From NCBI GenBank assembly GCA_005792355.1, contig SXSC01000263.1, positions 1-52,039 on the forward strand: a stretch of 52,039 nucleotides of DNA, given 5' to 3'. Positions 10,906 to 19,036 of the stretch are shown in pieces; position 1 is the first letter of the stretch; every line of letters begins with the position of its first letter. The translations under genes were made by a program, and so were the position numbers. The notes beneath the pieces were generated by a model. The model saw only the letters and a list, made by a program, of their open reading frames with translations, did not search any database and was not told where the DNA came from. This DNA is from Opitutaceae bacterium (GTDB lineage: Bacteria > Verrucomicrobiota > Verrucomicrobiia > Opitutales > Opitutaceae).

Positions 10906-10981
10906 GTGACGTGTAGCTGCGAGCGCCAGCGAGTGGACCACCGGCGCGCTCCACTCGCTGGCACTCGCCGCTACTTGTCAC
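10906..10981. repeat. REP-like inverted repeat, second copy
   Basis: Arms of about 30 bp (10906-10936 and 10950-10981) pair with few mismatches; both contain CCAGCGAGTGGA or its complement. The left arm shares GTAGCTGCGAGCGC-AGCGAGTGG with the element at 2024-2090. Confidence 0.7.
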
Positions 10982-11070
10982 GCTACTTTGCGGTCGGCAC
11001 ACTGGAAGGTCTCGGCATGCTGGTAGTTCCGCTTCCACCCAGCTCACAGCGCATCGCAAACACACAAACT

Positions 11071-11141
11071 CGGAGGGCTGCGCTTTGTCGCAGCCGTGTG
11101 GAGAGACCGACGCAACGGCGCCGACAAAGCGGCGCCCTCCG
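11071..11141. repeat. Inverted repeat, relative of the 23006 sequence
   Basis: CGGAGGGCTGCGCTTTGTCG at 11071-11090 pairs with 11122-11141 (2 mismatches). The left arm extended to 11096 matches 23006-23031 with 2 mismatches in 26, so this is a dispersed intergenic sequence. Confidence 0.65.
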
Positions 11142-11190
11142 AAACCGGCCAGCCCGCATCACGTCGTAGACGGGACTTTTCGACGCCCTT

Positions 11191-14157
11191 TTACAGCGGC
11201 GCCGAATTCTTCGGATCGGCCAGCAGTGCTTTAAAGCCGGCCTCTTCGCGGACGCGGTCCCACCTCGGCTCAACGCGCAACATCGGCACCGTGAGGCCAC
11301 TGGGGAACCGGAGCACCCTCGCAAGCAGTTCCAAGCATTCCTTCGCGCGACCCGCTTGCGCGCACACGCCGGCCAACTGCCCTTCAAGTCTCATGCGCCC
11401 AGCCAGTTCCGTCGCTTCCGGAATCGATTCGACGGCCCGTCGTGCCGCCGTCACCGCCTCATCCGCCCGACCGAGGCGAACCAACGCCTCGGCCAGCATC
11501 ATCCCGATCTCCGCGTCGTTGGCGACCACCTCGTCGACCTGGCCGCGGAGAAAGAGATCTTCAGCCAGCATCATCTCGATCTCGGTCTCCTTGGTAGCGG
11601 CGTCTCGCTTGAGTTCCTCGGCGACGGCGAGTGCCGCCTGCGCCGCCTCGGTCGCGCCGCCGGTGTCACCCTTCTGCCGCAAGGCATCGCTGCGCCGCAA
11701 TTGGAGGGTGAAACGCGCGACCGGGCTTTGGCCGCTGCCGGCCAGCTCCTTCTCGACCAAGGCGAGCAACGCTTCGGTCTTGCGCATCCGCCACAGCCAG
11801 TCGGCTTGGTCCGGCGCAGTCATGTAAGTGAGATCCGGCGGCATTGTTCCAAACAGTTGAAAGCGGCTCCGAACCGCAAAGTTCCGAACGCCGATATTTG
11901 GGATTACAGGCACAAGGGAATCAAACCGGGCAATCGCCGCCACCGCCTCTTCGCCGCGTCGCAGGAAGCTCAGGTAAATAAATAAATTAGCCACCTGCGG
12001 CGGAAGGCGTGGATCCACGGCAATCGCCTGGCGCCCAGCCACCACCGCCTCGCTGAGCCGCCCGATCCGGCGCAGCGCGATCCCGTAAAAATTCCACATC
12101 GCCGAGTCGTTGGGCTGCACGCGCACGCCGTTCTCCCCCAAGGCCACCGCGCGGGGAAAGTCGCGCTCGATTTTCACGTGGTAGTGGAGCAAGGCCGAGT
12201 CACCAGCGCCGCCCGGAGCCAGGCGCGAGGTCGTCTCGGCCCACCGCCGTGCCTCGGTCTTGTAGGTCGCGCGCTGCGCAGGATCGCCGGCCTGGTCGTA
12301 GAGCATCACATTATTGTGGCCGAGCTGCTGCGCCGCCGACACAAAGGTCGAATCGAGTTCGAGCGCCGCCTGCCCGAACCGGGCCGATTCCAGCAGCGCA
12401 GTCGTCTGGGCGGGCCCTGCCTGGCGGATCCCCGCCCAGAACACATTTTGCATCTTGAGATAAAGATCGTAGGCCTGCGGGCTCTTCGTCATAAACCGCG
12501 CGGTGGCCAGCATGCCCCGCGCGTCGCGCGCTTGGAGCAGGCGCGCCACCTCGTCGGCGATTTCACTCTGCAACGCGAGCACTTCGGTCATCGTCCGGTC
12601 TCGTTTTGGCAGCGACCACAGGAGCGCCTCGTCGCTCGCCCGCCGCAACTCGAGCTGGATGCGAACCGTGTCCTTCTCGCGGCGCACGGTACCGACTATG
12701 ACGTTGGCGACCCCGAGCTCCTGCGCGATCTTGGCGAGCGGAGCCTTCGAGCCCTTGAACGTGAGCGCTGACATGCGCGAAATCACCTTCAAGCCGGGGA
12801 GACCCTGCAGGGTGGAAATGATTTCGGTGTGCATCCCGTCGGCAAAATACACGACCTCGGGATCGGGGCTCAGATTATCCAGCGGCAGAACGACGAGGGA
12901 CTTTTCGCTCGCCGCCGGCACGGCGGGCGCGGACGGCGGTTTCTTTTCCGCCGTACTCGCGGTCGACGCCGGGACCGGCGCAGGCTCCGCCGGCCGCTTC
13001 AGCAAGAAATATCCGCCCGCCGCGAGAACGACGGCGGCGGCAGCCACGGGCAGCGTCAGCGAACGCCGCACTCGTTGCGCCACGGGCATCGGCGGGCGCG
13101 ACGGCGTCGCGCCCCCCACCGGCGCGAGGTGCCAAATCGGGATCGGGTTCGTAATGTTCTTGAACATCTCCGGCCCGCCAAAGACCGCCTGCATCGGCAC
13201 CTTGCCGTTCACGGTGTCGTAAACCATCTGGCTGACGCACACGCCGCCGACCGGGGCCTTGCCTTCGAGCCGCGCGGCGATGTTCACGCCGTCGCCCGCC
13301 ACGCCGCCGTCGTCCTGCTGGATCACATCGCCGATGTGGATCCCCATGCGATGCTCCAGCGCCCGCTCGGGAGGCAAGGTCGCGCGGCGTTGGCCGAATT
13401 CGGATTGGATCTGCAACGCACACGTCACCGCCTGCACCGCACTCGGAAAGCAGAGCAGGAGCCCGTCCCCCATCGAGTTGAGCACCTCACCGCCATGCTC
13501 GGTGCAGTGATCGCGCATCACGGCAAAATCCGCCTTCACCAGCGACAGCGTCCCGTTTTCATCCCGCTGCATCCGCTGCGAATACCCGACCACGTCGGTG
13601 AACAAGATGGCCGCCAGCCGGCGCCCGGACAGAAAGGCGGGATTGGTCGGCGCGCGACTCGGCTGCGATTCCGCGGCCCGCGCCGTCTGGTGGGCCAGCG
13701 TTCCCGTGCGGTGCGACCACAGCTTCAGGAGCCGCGCCAGCACCTCGGGCGTCACGTCGCCGCCGGGCAGCCGCGTCCATTGCATTTTCCGAAAACGATC
13801 CGGCACCAGTGCGGCGGGCTCGCTGGTCTCATCGATCACGATGGGCAAAATAAAGGCCACGCCCGAGGCGATGGCCTGCGCGCGCTCGGAGGCCAGATCC
13901 CACTCCACCCGGAAATAGCCCTCGTGCCGGGCCTGCGTGTTGGCGGAAATCAGCGGTATGAAGAGTACGCACTCCTTGATCTGCCGCCGGATCTTCGCGT
14001 CCCACTCGTCGCCGTGCTCCAAGCCTCCGTCGACGTCAAACCAGACTTCCACGCCCGCGGAGCGCAGCGCTTCGCAAATCCGCCGCGCGGCCTCCGTGTC
14101 TTGCGACGCGTAGCTGAGGAACACCGCGCGCGAAATTGGAGTGGGTGGTACGGTCAT
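11191..14157 (-). CDS. TIR domain-class III adenylate cyclase-transmembrane-TPR protein
   Basis: 988 aa in one frame. Residues about 9-150 are a TIR domain (AVFLSYASQDTEAARRI, GVEVWFDV, and YFRVEWDLA with Glu85 where NAD-cleaving TIRs have their catalytic Glu). Residues about 178-345 are a class III nucleotide cyclase with Asp188 and Asp231 for metal and Asn292/Arg296 for the transition state. A single membrane segment lies at about 368-387. Then a FlgO/TolB-like region follows (SLVVLPLDNLSPDPEVVYFADG to about 545), and TPR-like helices to the end. The TIR and cyclase parts should be cytoplasmic and the TPR part periplasmic. Such proteins are expected to make cAMP on a signal; whether the TIR is an NADase or a scaffold is not shown. 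Divergent from the alpha-galactosidase (177 bp). Confidence 0.9.
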   Translation of the reverse strand: MTVPPTPISRAVFLSYASQDTEAARRICEALRSAGVEVWFDVDGGLEHGDEWDAKIRRQIKECVLFIPLISANTQARHEGYFRVEWDLASERAQAIASGVAFILPIVIDETSEPAALVPDRFRKMQWTRLPGGDVTPEVLARLLKLWSHRTGTLAHQTARAAESQPSRAPTNPAFLSGRRLAAILFTDVVGYSQRMQRDENGTLSLVKADFAVMRDHCTEHGGEVLNSMGDGLLLCFPSAVQAVTCALQIQSEFGQRRATLPPERALEHRMGIHIGDVIQQDDGGVAGDGVNIAARLEGKAPVGGVCVSQMVYDTVNGKVPMQAVFGGPEMFKNITNPIPIWHLAPVGGATPSRPPMPVAQRVRRSLTLPVAAAAVVLAAGGYFLLKRPAEPAPVPASTASTAEKKPPSAPAVPAASEKSLVVLPLDNLSPDPEVVYFADGMHTEIISTLQGLPGLKVISRMSALTFKGSKAPLAKIAQELGVANVIVGTVRREKDTVRIQLELRRASDEALLWSLPKRDRTMTEVLALQSEIADEVARLLQARDARGMLATARFMTKSPQAYDLYLKMQNVFWAGIRQAGPAQTTALLESARFGQAALELDSTFVSAAQQLGHNNVMLYDQAGDPAQRATYKTEARRWAETTSRLAPGGAGDSALLHYHVKIERDFPRAVALGENGVRVQPNDSAMWNFYGIALRRIGRLSEAVVAGRQAIAVDPRLPPQVANLFIYLSFLRRGEEAVAAIARFDSLVPVIPNIGVRNFAVRSRFQLFGTMPPDLTYMTAPDQADWLWRMRKTEALLALVEKELAGSGQSPVARFTLQLRRSDALRQKGDTGGATEAAQAALAVAEELKRDAATKETEIEMMLAEDLFLRGQVDEVVANDAEIGMMLAEALVRLGRADEAVTAARRAVESIPEATELAGRMRLEGQLAGVCAQAGRAKECLELLARVLRFPSGLTVPMLRVEPRWDRVREEAGFKALLADPKNSAPL

Positions 14158-14334
14158 GCTGGAACCGGCGGAGCGTCGCGAGCGGACGGCGGTTCGGCAA
14201 GGCGGATGTCGCGAAGTTCACCTGCTGCCGGGGCGTGGGGCTGCTTCTACTTTCCCAAAGCACCAGATTCAAGGTGGCTGAGGCGGGCTCTCCGATCTCC
14301 AAATACGGAGCGTCAGTTCTCCTCCGCCGCCACC

Positions 14335-16323
14335 ATGAATCGAATATTCGCCCCGCTTTTCAGTTGCGCGCTCGGCTTCGCCACCGCCGGCCTCCCCGCC
14401 GCTGAAACCATCTGGCTCGACGCACTCGACCTCACGGCAATGCGCCAGGGTTGGGGCCGGCCCCAGGTCAACCGCTCCGTCACCGAGCGGCCGCTCACGA
14501 TCGCCGGCCAGCCGTACGCGCGCGGCGTCGGCACCCACGCCACCTCCACCTACCGCCTCCGGCTCAACCGCGGGAGCGAGAATTTCACGGCGAACGTCGG
14601 CGTCGACGACGCGGCCGGCGGCTCCGGCTCGGTGGTTTTCCAAGTCATCGCCGACGGCAAGCGCGTCTTCAACTCCGGCACGATGAAGCGCGGCCAGGCG
14701 GCCAAGCCGGTGAACGTCGATCTGCGGGGCGTGAAGACGCTGCAATTGCTCGTCACGGACGGCGGCGACGGCCTGAACCACGATCACGCCAACTGGGCCA
14801 ACGCGCAATTTTCGTGCAGCGGCGCCAGGCCCGCGCCGCACGTGATCCCATCTGAGGCTCCGTACTTGCTCACGCCGCAGCCGGGACCGGTGCCGCGCCT
14901 CAACGGGCCCGTCGTCTACGGTGCCCGCCCGGGCCACCCCTTCCTCCATCGCATTCCCGCGCAGGGCACGCGACCGATGACGTTCGCGGTTCGGAATCTC
15001 CCGGCCACCCTCAAACTCGATCCCCTCACCGGTATCATCACCGGCACGACGCCACCACGCGGCGAGTATGCGCTCACGTTCACCGCCCGCAACTCCGCCG
15101 GCCAGGCCAGCCGCGCTTTCAAGCTCGTCAGCGGCGACACGCTCTCGCTCACGCCGCAGCTGGGCTGGAATCACTGGTACGCCCACTACAACCGGATCAC
15201 CGCCGCGATGATGCGCGAAGCGGCCGACATCATGATCCGCACCGGGATGGCTGACGTGGGATACGACTACGTGAACATCGACGACTGCTGGATGAACGCC
15301 GAGGCCGACGCGCGCCGCAAGCCGGACGCGCAGCGCATCGGACCGTTCCGCGACGCCCACGGCCGGCTGCTTTCCAACGCTCATTTTCCCGACATGAAGG
15401 GACTCGCCGACTACATCCACGCGCGGGGCCTGAAGGCGGGGCTCTACACGTCGCCCGGCCCAAAGACCTGCGCCGGCTTCGCCGGCACCTACCAGCACGA
15501 GGCGCAGGATGCGCGGCTGTTCGCCGAATGGGGCTTCGATTTCCTGAAGTACGACTGGTGCAGCTACGGAGGTGTCGTCCCGAAGCCGACTCCGCTGGAG
15601 GAAATGCAGCGGCCGTACCGCCTCATGGGCGATCTCCTGCGGCAACAGCCGCGCGACATGGTCTTCAATCTCTGCCAGTACGGGATGGGTGATGTCTGGA
15701 AATGGGGCGCGGAGGTTGGCGGGCACTCCTGGCGCACCGCCGGCGATCTCGGCTTCGAACTCGACCGCATTTTCGAAGTGGCCTTGAAAAACTGCGAACA
15801 CCGCGACTGGCAAAAGCCCGGCGCGTGGAACGACCCCGACTATATTCAGATCGGCTACATCGGTCAGGCCCGCGGCGAAGGACTGCCCGAGCCGTGCGGC
15901 CTTACCCCCACGGAACAGTACTCCTTCATGTCACTCTGGGCGCTCATGGCCTCGCCGCTCTTTTTCAGCGGCGACCTGAGCCGGATTGACGAATTCACCC
16001 TCAACGTCCTCTGCAATCCCGAGGTGATCGCCGTGAATCAGGATCCCCTCGGGCAATGCGCCCGCGTCGTGCGGCTCGGGGAGGAGGCGTTTCTCCTCAT
16101 CAAAGATCTCGCCGACGGCACCAAGGCGATCGGCCTCTGCAACTCCGGCGAAACGTCTCTCTCCGTGTCGGCGAAGTGGAGCGAGGCCGGCCTTGGGGGG
16201 ACGCAAGCCGTGCGCGACGTCTGGCAACACCGGGACCTCGGCAAGTTCGCCACCGAATTCAAAGCCGAGGTGCGGCGGCGCGGAGTGGTGCTGGTCAAGG
16301 TCGGAACTCCGCGCAGAACATGA
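14335..16323 (+). CDS. Alpha-galactosidase, GH27 with NPCBM domain
   Basis: 662-aa secreted enzyme. Signal peptide 1-23 (MNRIFAPLFSCALGFATAGL...). Residues about 24-160 are an NPCBM sugar-binding domain (YARGVGTHATSTYRLRL, FTANVGVDDAAGG). An Ig-like domain follows (LPATLKLDPLTGIITGTTP). From about 275 comes the GH27 barrel: LGWNHWYAHY, YDYVNIDDCW, LKAGLYTSPGPKTC, KYDWCSY with nucleophile Asp407, HSWRTAGDL with likely acid/base Asp471, PGAWNDPDYIQIG and VIAVNQDPLGQ. It should release terminal alpha-galactosyl residues from galactosides or plant polymers. The ATG at 14335 starts the signal peptide; the frame is open much further upstream but that part is the antisense of the TIR-cyclase gene. 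The beta-helix gene follows 137 bp downstream and may be cotranscribed. Confidence 0.92.
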   Translation: MNRIFAPLFSCALGFATAGLPAAETIWLDALDLTAMRQGWGRPQVNRSVTERPLTIAGQPYARGVGTHATSTYRLRLNRGSENFTANVGVDDAAGGSGSVVFQVIADGKRVFNSGTMKRGQAAKPVNVDLRGVKTLQLLVTDGGDGLNHDHANWANAQFSCSGARPAPHVIPSEAPYLLTPQPGPVPRLNGPVVYGARPGHPFLHRIPAQGTRPMTFAVRNLPATLKLDPLTGIITGTTPPRGEYALTFTARNSAGQASRAFKLVSGDTLSLTPQLGWNHWYAHYNRITAAMMREAADIMIRTGMADVGYDYVNIDDCWMNAEADARRKPDAQRIGPFRDAHGRLLSNAHFPDMKGLADYIHARGLKAGLYTSPGPKTCAGFAGTYQHEAQDARLFAEWGFDFLKYDWCSYGGVVPKPTPLEEMQRPYRLMGDLLRQQPRDMVFNLCQYGMGDVWKWGAEVGGHSWRTAGDLGFELDRIFEVALKNCEHRDWQKPGAWNDPDYIQIGYIGQARGEGLPEPCGLTPTEQYSFMSLWALMASPLFFSGDLSRIDEFTLNVLCNPEVIAVNQDPLGQCARVVRLGEEAFLLIKDLADGTKAIGLCNSGETSLSVSAKWSEAGLGGTQAVRDVWQHRDLGKFATEFKAEVRRRGVVLVKVGTPRRT

Positions 16324-16460
16324 GAAGAAGTTCAGAATCCCCTTGTCCGCGGAGTCGCAGGGCGCGGCTTCGTCAGCGCCGCTCCCGCCAAGAAAGAATC
16401 GCCCGGCCCCTGCAGCTGTAGTCTTTGACGCGATGGCCAACGAACTCAAATCCCGTACGC

Positions 16461-18377
16461 ATGAAAAACCCAATCACGGTACTCTCCCTGGTCGCCTTCG
16501 CGCAGTTCCTCGCCGCCCGTGAAATTCACGTCGCCGTCAAAGGTGACGACGCCGCCGACGGCACCGCGCTGCGACCGTTGCGCACCATCTCCGCCGCCGC
16601 CCGGGCCGCCCAGCCGGGCGACGTCGTCACCGTGCATGCCGGCACGTATCGCGAGCGCGTGACGCCGCCCCGCGGAGGCGAGTCGGACGCGAAGCGCATT
16701 GTTTATCAGGCCGCCGCCGGTGCGACGGTGGTGATCAAGGGCTCCGAGGTGATTCGCGACTGGAAACCGTTCATGCCCGGAGTGTGGAAGGCGACGCTGC
16801 CGAATGAACTCTTCGGCCGGTACAATCCGTACAAGGATTTGATCAAGGGCGACTGGTTCTCCGACAAGGGACGGCCCCACCACACCGGGGAAATATATCT
16901 CAACGGAAAATCCCTCTGGGAAACCCACCTCCTGGAGCGCGTGCTGCATCCCTCCGCCCAGGAAAACGTCGCGGATCGCGAGGGCTCCACGTGGACCTGG
17001 TTCTGCGAGAGTGACGACCGGCAGACCTACCTCTACGCCAATTTTCACCACAAGGATCCCAACGAGGAGCTGGTGGAGATCAACGTGCGCGACACCTGCT
17101 TTTATCCGGACCAGCCGGGGCGCGACTACCTCACCGTGCGGGGATTTCGGCTGGCGCACGCCGCCACGCAATGGGCCGCACCGACGGCCGAACAGATCGG
17201 CCTGATCGGCACGCACTGGAGCAAGGGCTGGATCATCGAGCATAATGTCATCAGCGATTCGAAATGTTCCGGGATCACGCTCGGCAAGGATCGCCGCACC
17301 GGCCACAACGTGTGGACCAACGATCCGCGCAAGGACGGCGCGACGCACTACAACGAGGTTGTCGATCGCGCGATGGCCGCCGGCTGGTCGCGCGCGACGA
17401 TCGGTTCGCACGTCGTTCGCCACAACACGATCTTCAACTGCGAGCAGACCGGGATTTGCGGCAGTCTCGGCGCCGTCTTTAGCCAGATTACCGACAACCA
17501 CATCCACCACATCTGGGCCAAGCGGCAGTTTGCCGGCGCCGAAATGGCGGGCATCAAACTCCACGCCGCCATCGACGTCCTCCTCCAGCGGAATCGCGTG
17601 CACCACGCCGGCCGCGGTCTGTGGCTGGACTGGATGACCCAGGGCACGCGCATCACCGGCAATCTCTGTTATGCCAACACGACCGACGATCTCTTCGTCG
17701 AGGTGAACCACGGGCCCTTCCTCGTGGACAACAACCTCTTCCTCTCCGACCTCAGTCTGCAGGACTGGTCACAGGGCGGCGCCTACGCCCACAATCTCAT
17801 CACGGGGCGAATCGTCGCCCGCCAGGAACTCAAACGCTCCACTCCGTACCACCACTCGCATTCGACCGCCGTCGCCGGCCGGAGCAACATCCCGGGCGGC
17901 GACAATCGCTTTTACAACAACGTCCTCGTCTCCGCCACCAGCGGCGACGGATCGTCCTCGCAGCCCGACCCCAATCCCCAGCGCGCCACCGGCTACGGTT
18001 TGTGGGTGTACGACACCCGCGAGTTTCCGCTGCGGACCGGCGGCAATGTTTTCTACCACGGCGCGCGCCCATACCGCGAGGAAGCCAGCCCCGTCGTGCT
18101 TTCCGAGCAGAGCCCGCAAATCAAACTCGAGGAAGTCGAAGACCGGGTCTATCTGAACTTCGATTTCGGCGCGAACCTTGCGAGAGCCGCGACGTTGCCC
18201 GTGAACACCGCCCTCCTCGGCCACGCCCGGATTCCAAACCTCCCGTTCGAAAACCCCGACGGATCACCCGTAACGGTGGACGCCGATTATTTCGGAGAAA
18301 AACGAAACGCCACCAAGCCAACCGCCGGCCCGTTCGAGAATCCCGGGGCCAGCGGACTCAGACTCAAAGTGTGGTGA
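16461..18377 (+). CDS. Secreted right-handed parallel beta-helix protein, putative polysaccharide-active
   Basis: 638 aa with a signal peptide (MKNPITVLSLVAFAQFLA). The N-terminal DUF1565-like motif (VAVKGDDAADGTALRPLRTI, AAQPGDVVTVHAGTYRE) and a long series of short beta-helix turns (IIEHNVISDSKCSGITLG, VVRHNTIFNCEQTGICGS, ITDNHIHHI, LLQRNRVHHAGRGLWLDW, ITGNLCYANTTDDLF, FLVDNNLFLSDLS) are clear. Such proteins are often polysaccharide lyases or glycosidases (for example GH141-like), but no catalytic set could be assigned. Its place after the alpha-galactosidase suggests a joint role in glycan use. The start at 16461 begins the signal peptide. The TGA overlaps an ATG of the receptor fragment that follows. 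Confidence 0.8.
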   Translation: MKNPITVLSLVAFAQFLAAREIHVAVKGDDAADGTALRPLRTISAAARAAQPGDVVTVHAGTYRERVTPPRGGESDAKRIVYQAAAGATVVIKGSEVIRDWKPFMPGVWKATLPNELFGRYNPYKDLIKGDWFSDKGRPHHTGEIYLNGKSLWETHLLERVLHPSAQENVADREGSTWTWFCESDDRQTYLYANFHHKDPNEELVEINVRDTCFYPDQPGRDYLTVRGFRLAHAATQWAAPTAEQIGLIGTHWSKGWIIEHNVISDSKCSGITLGKDRRTGHNVWTNDPRKDGATHYNEVVDRAMAAGWSRATIGSHVVRHNTIFNCEQTGICGSLGAVFSQITDNHIHHIWAKRQFAGAEMAGIKLHAAIDVLLQRNRVHHAGRGLWLDWMTQGTRITGNLCYANTTDDLFVEVNHGPFLVDNNLFLSDLSLQDWSQGGAYAHNLITGRIVARQELKRSTPYHHSHSTAVAGRSNIPGGDNRFYNNVLVSATSGDGSSSQPDPNPQRATGYGLWVYDTREFPLRTGGNVFYHGARPYREEASPVVLSEQSPQIKLEEVEDRVYLNFDFGANLARAATLPVNTALLGHARIPNLPFENPDGSPVTVDADYFGEKRNATKPTAGPFENPGASGLRLKVW

Positions 18378-18610
18378 TGGGCGCGCTGCCCGGCTCGGGT
18401 GGGCTCGACGTCGATCGACACGCGCGCCTGCTGGTCGACCGCGAGATTCAGCATGATTTCAGCCGGCGCTACTTGAACTTCATCCGGGTGTACAACCTGA
18501 CGAGGGACGATGTCGCCAACGATTTCGTCCATGCCTTCGACCGCGAAATTCCGTCCTATGCCTCGGGCGCCGGCACGACCTTCAAGCCCGGCGTCACCGG
18601 GCGGTTCTGA
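18377..18610 (+). pseudogene. TonB-dependent receptor, C-terminal fragment (probable)
   Basis: A 77-codon frame that looks like the last strands of an Opitutus-type TonB-dependent receptor: LVDREIQHDFSRRYLNFIRV and YNLTRDDVANDF, then REIPSYASGAGTTFKPGVTGRF-like residues ending in GxxGxF. The intact receptor at 26740 ends with the same arrangement (EYHFRRSLSFFANLRNIRD, PAYAQFRTRT, FGVKGTF). Plug, signal peptide and most of the barrel are absent. Homology was judged by eye only. Confidence 0.45.
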
Positions 18611-18934
18611 ACTTGAAGATTTCGCACCGCGGCCACCGCCACCGAACGAATCGAACCGCCCGGTCACAGAGGTCACTGAGGCGTAACGAGTGAACACTCG
18701 CCTTTCGCCTGGCTACCCCGAGGCAAGCCTTGCGCAGGTTGTGCACTTCCGGAATCCGCGCCGCGATTTCTCGACAACGAGTTGCCGGAATAAGGCAGGA
18801 AGATTTTCCAAACCACGGACGAGAATGCTCCGCTTAACCCGTAACTTCCCGCAGCTTCCTGGCCTTGGCACACCGTGGCCAGATGGAGCCCCTCGACCTG
18901 TCATCGAGAGCCAAGCAGGGCTTTCTCCGGAAAA
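18611..18934. other. Non-coding stretch, nothing recognised
   Basis: 324 bp between the receptor fragment and the possible PIN fragment. Short frames exist on both strands but none has a recognisable motif or start signal. It looks like decayed sequence. Confidence 0.5.
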
Positions 18935-19036
18935 TCCGCCTCCAAAGGTCTCACCGGGATCTACCTTCACTCCCTTGCCGAAAAACGCGTCGGGCGCGTC
19001 GCCACCTTCGACCGCCGGATTGACCCCGCCCTACCC
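18935..19036 (+). pseudogene. Possible PIN-domain (VapC-type) toxin, C-terminal scrap
   Basis: About 33 codons read GLTGIYLHSLAEKRVGRVAT followed by FDRRIDPAL, resembling the end of VapC-like PIN ribonucleases, where (T/D)xYLxxLAxxxxGxxATFDRxI includes a conserved Asp of the metal site. No start, no N-terminal domain and no partner antitoxin are seen. The frame runs without a clear stop into the antisense of the peptidase gene. The match is short and could be chance. Confidence 0.35.

Larger units (their letters stand above)
10715..11190. other. Repeat-rich spacer between the two cyclase genes, no gene
   Basis: 476 bp without a convincing gene. It contains a 20-nt direct repeat (10811-10830 and 10862-10881), the REP-like hairpin 10906-10981 and another inverted repeat 11071-11141. 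Relatives of the last two occur elsewhere in the window. Confidence 0.7.

Noticed and set aside
12829..14334. Open frame extending the alpha-galactosidase upstream by about 500 codons
   Set aside because: It is the antisense of the TIR-cyclase gene and has no protein-like motifs; the signal peptide begins at 14335.
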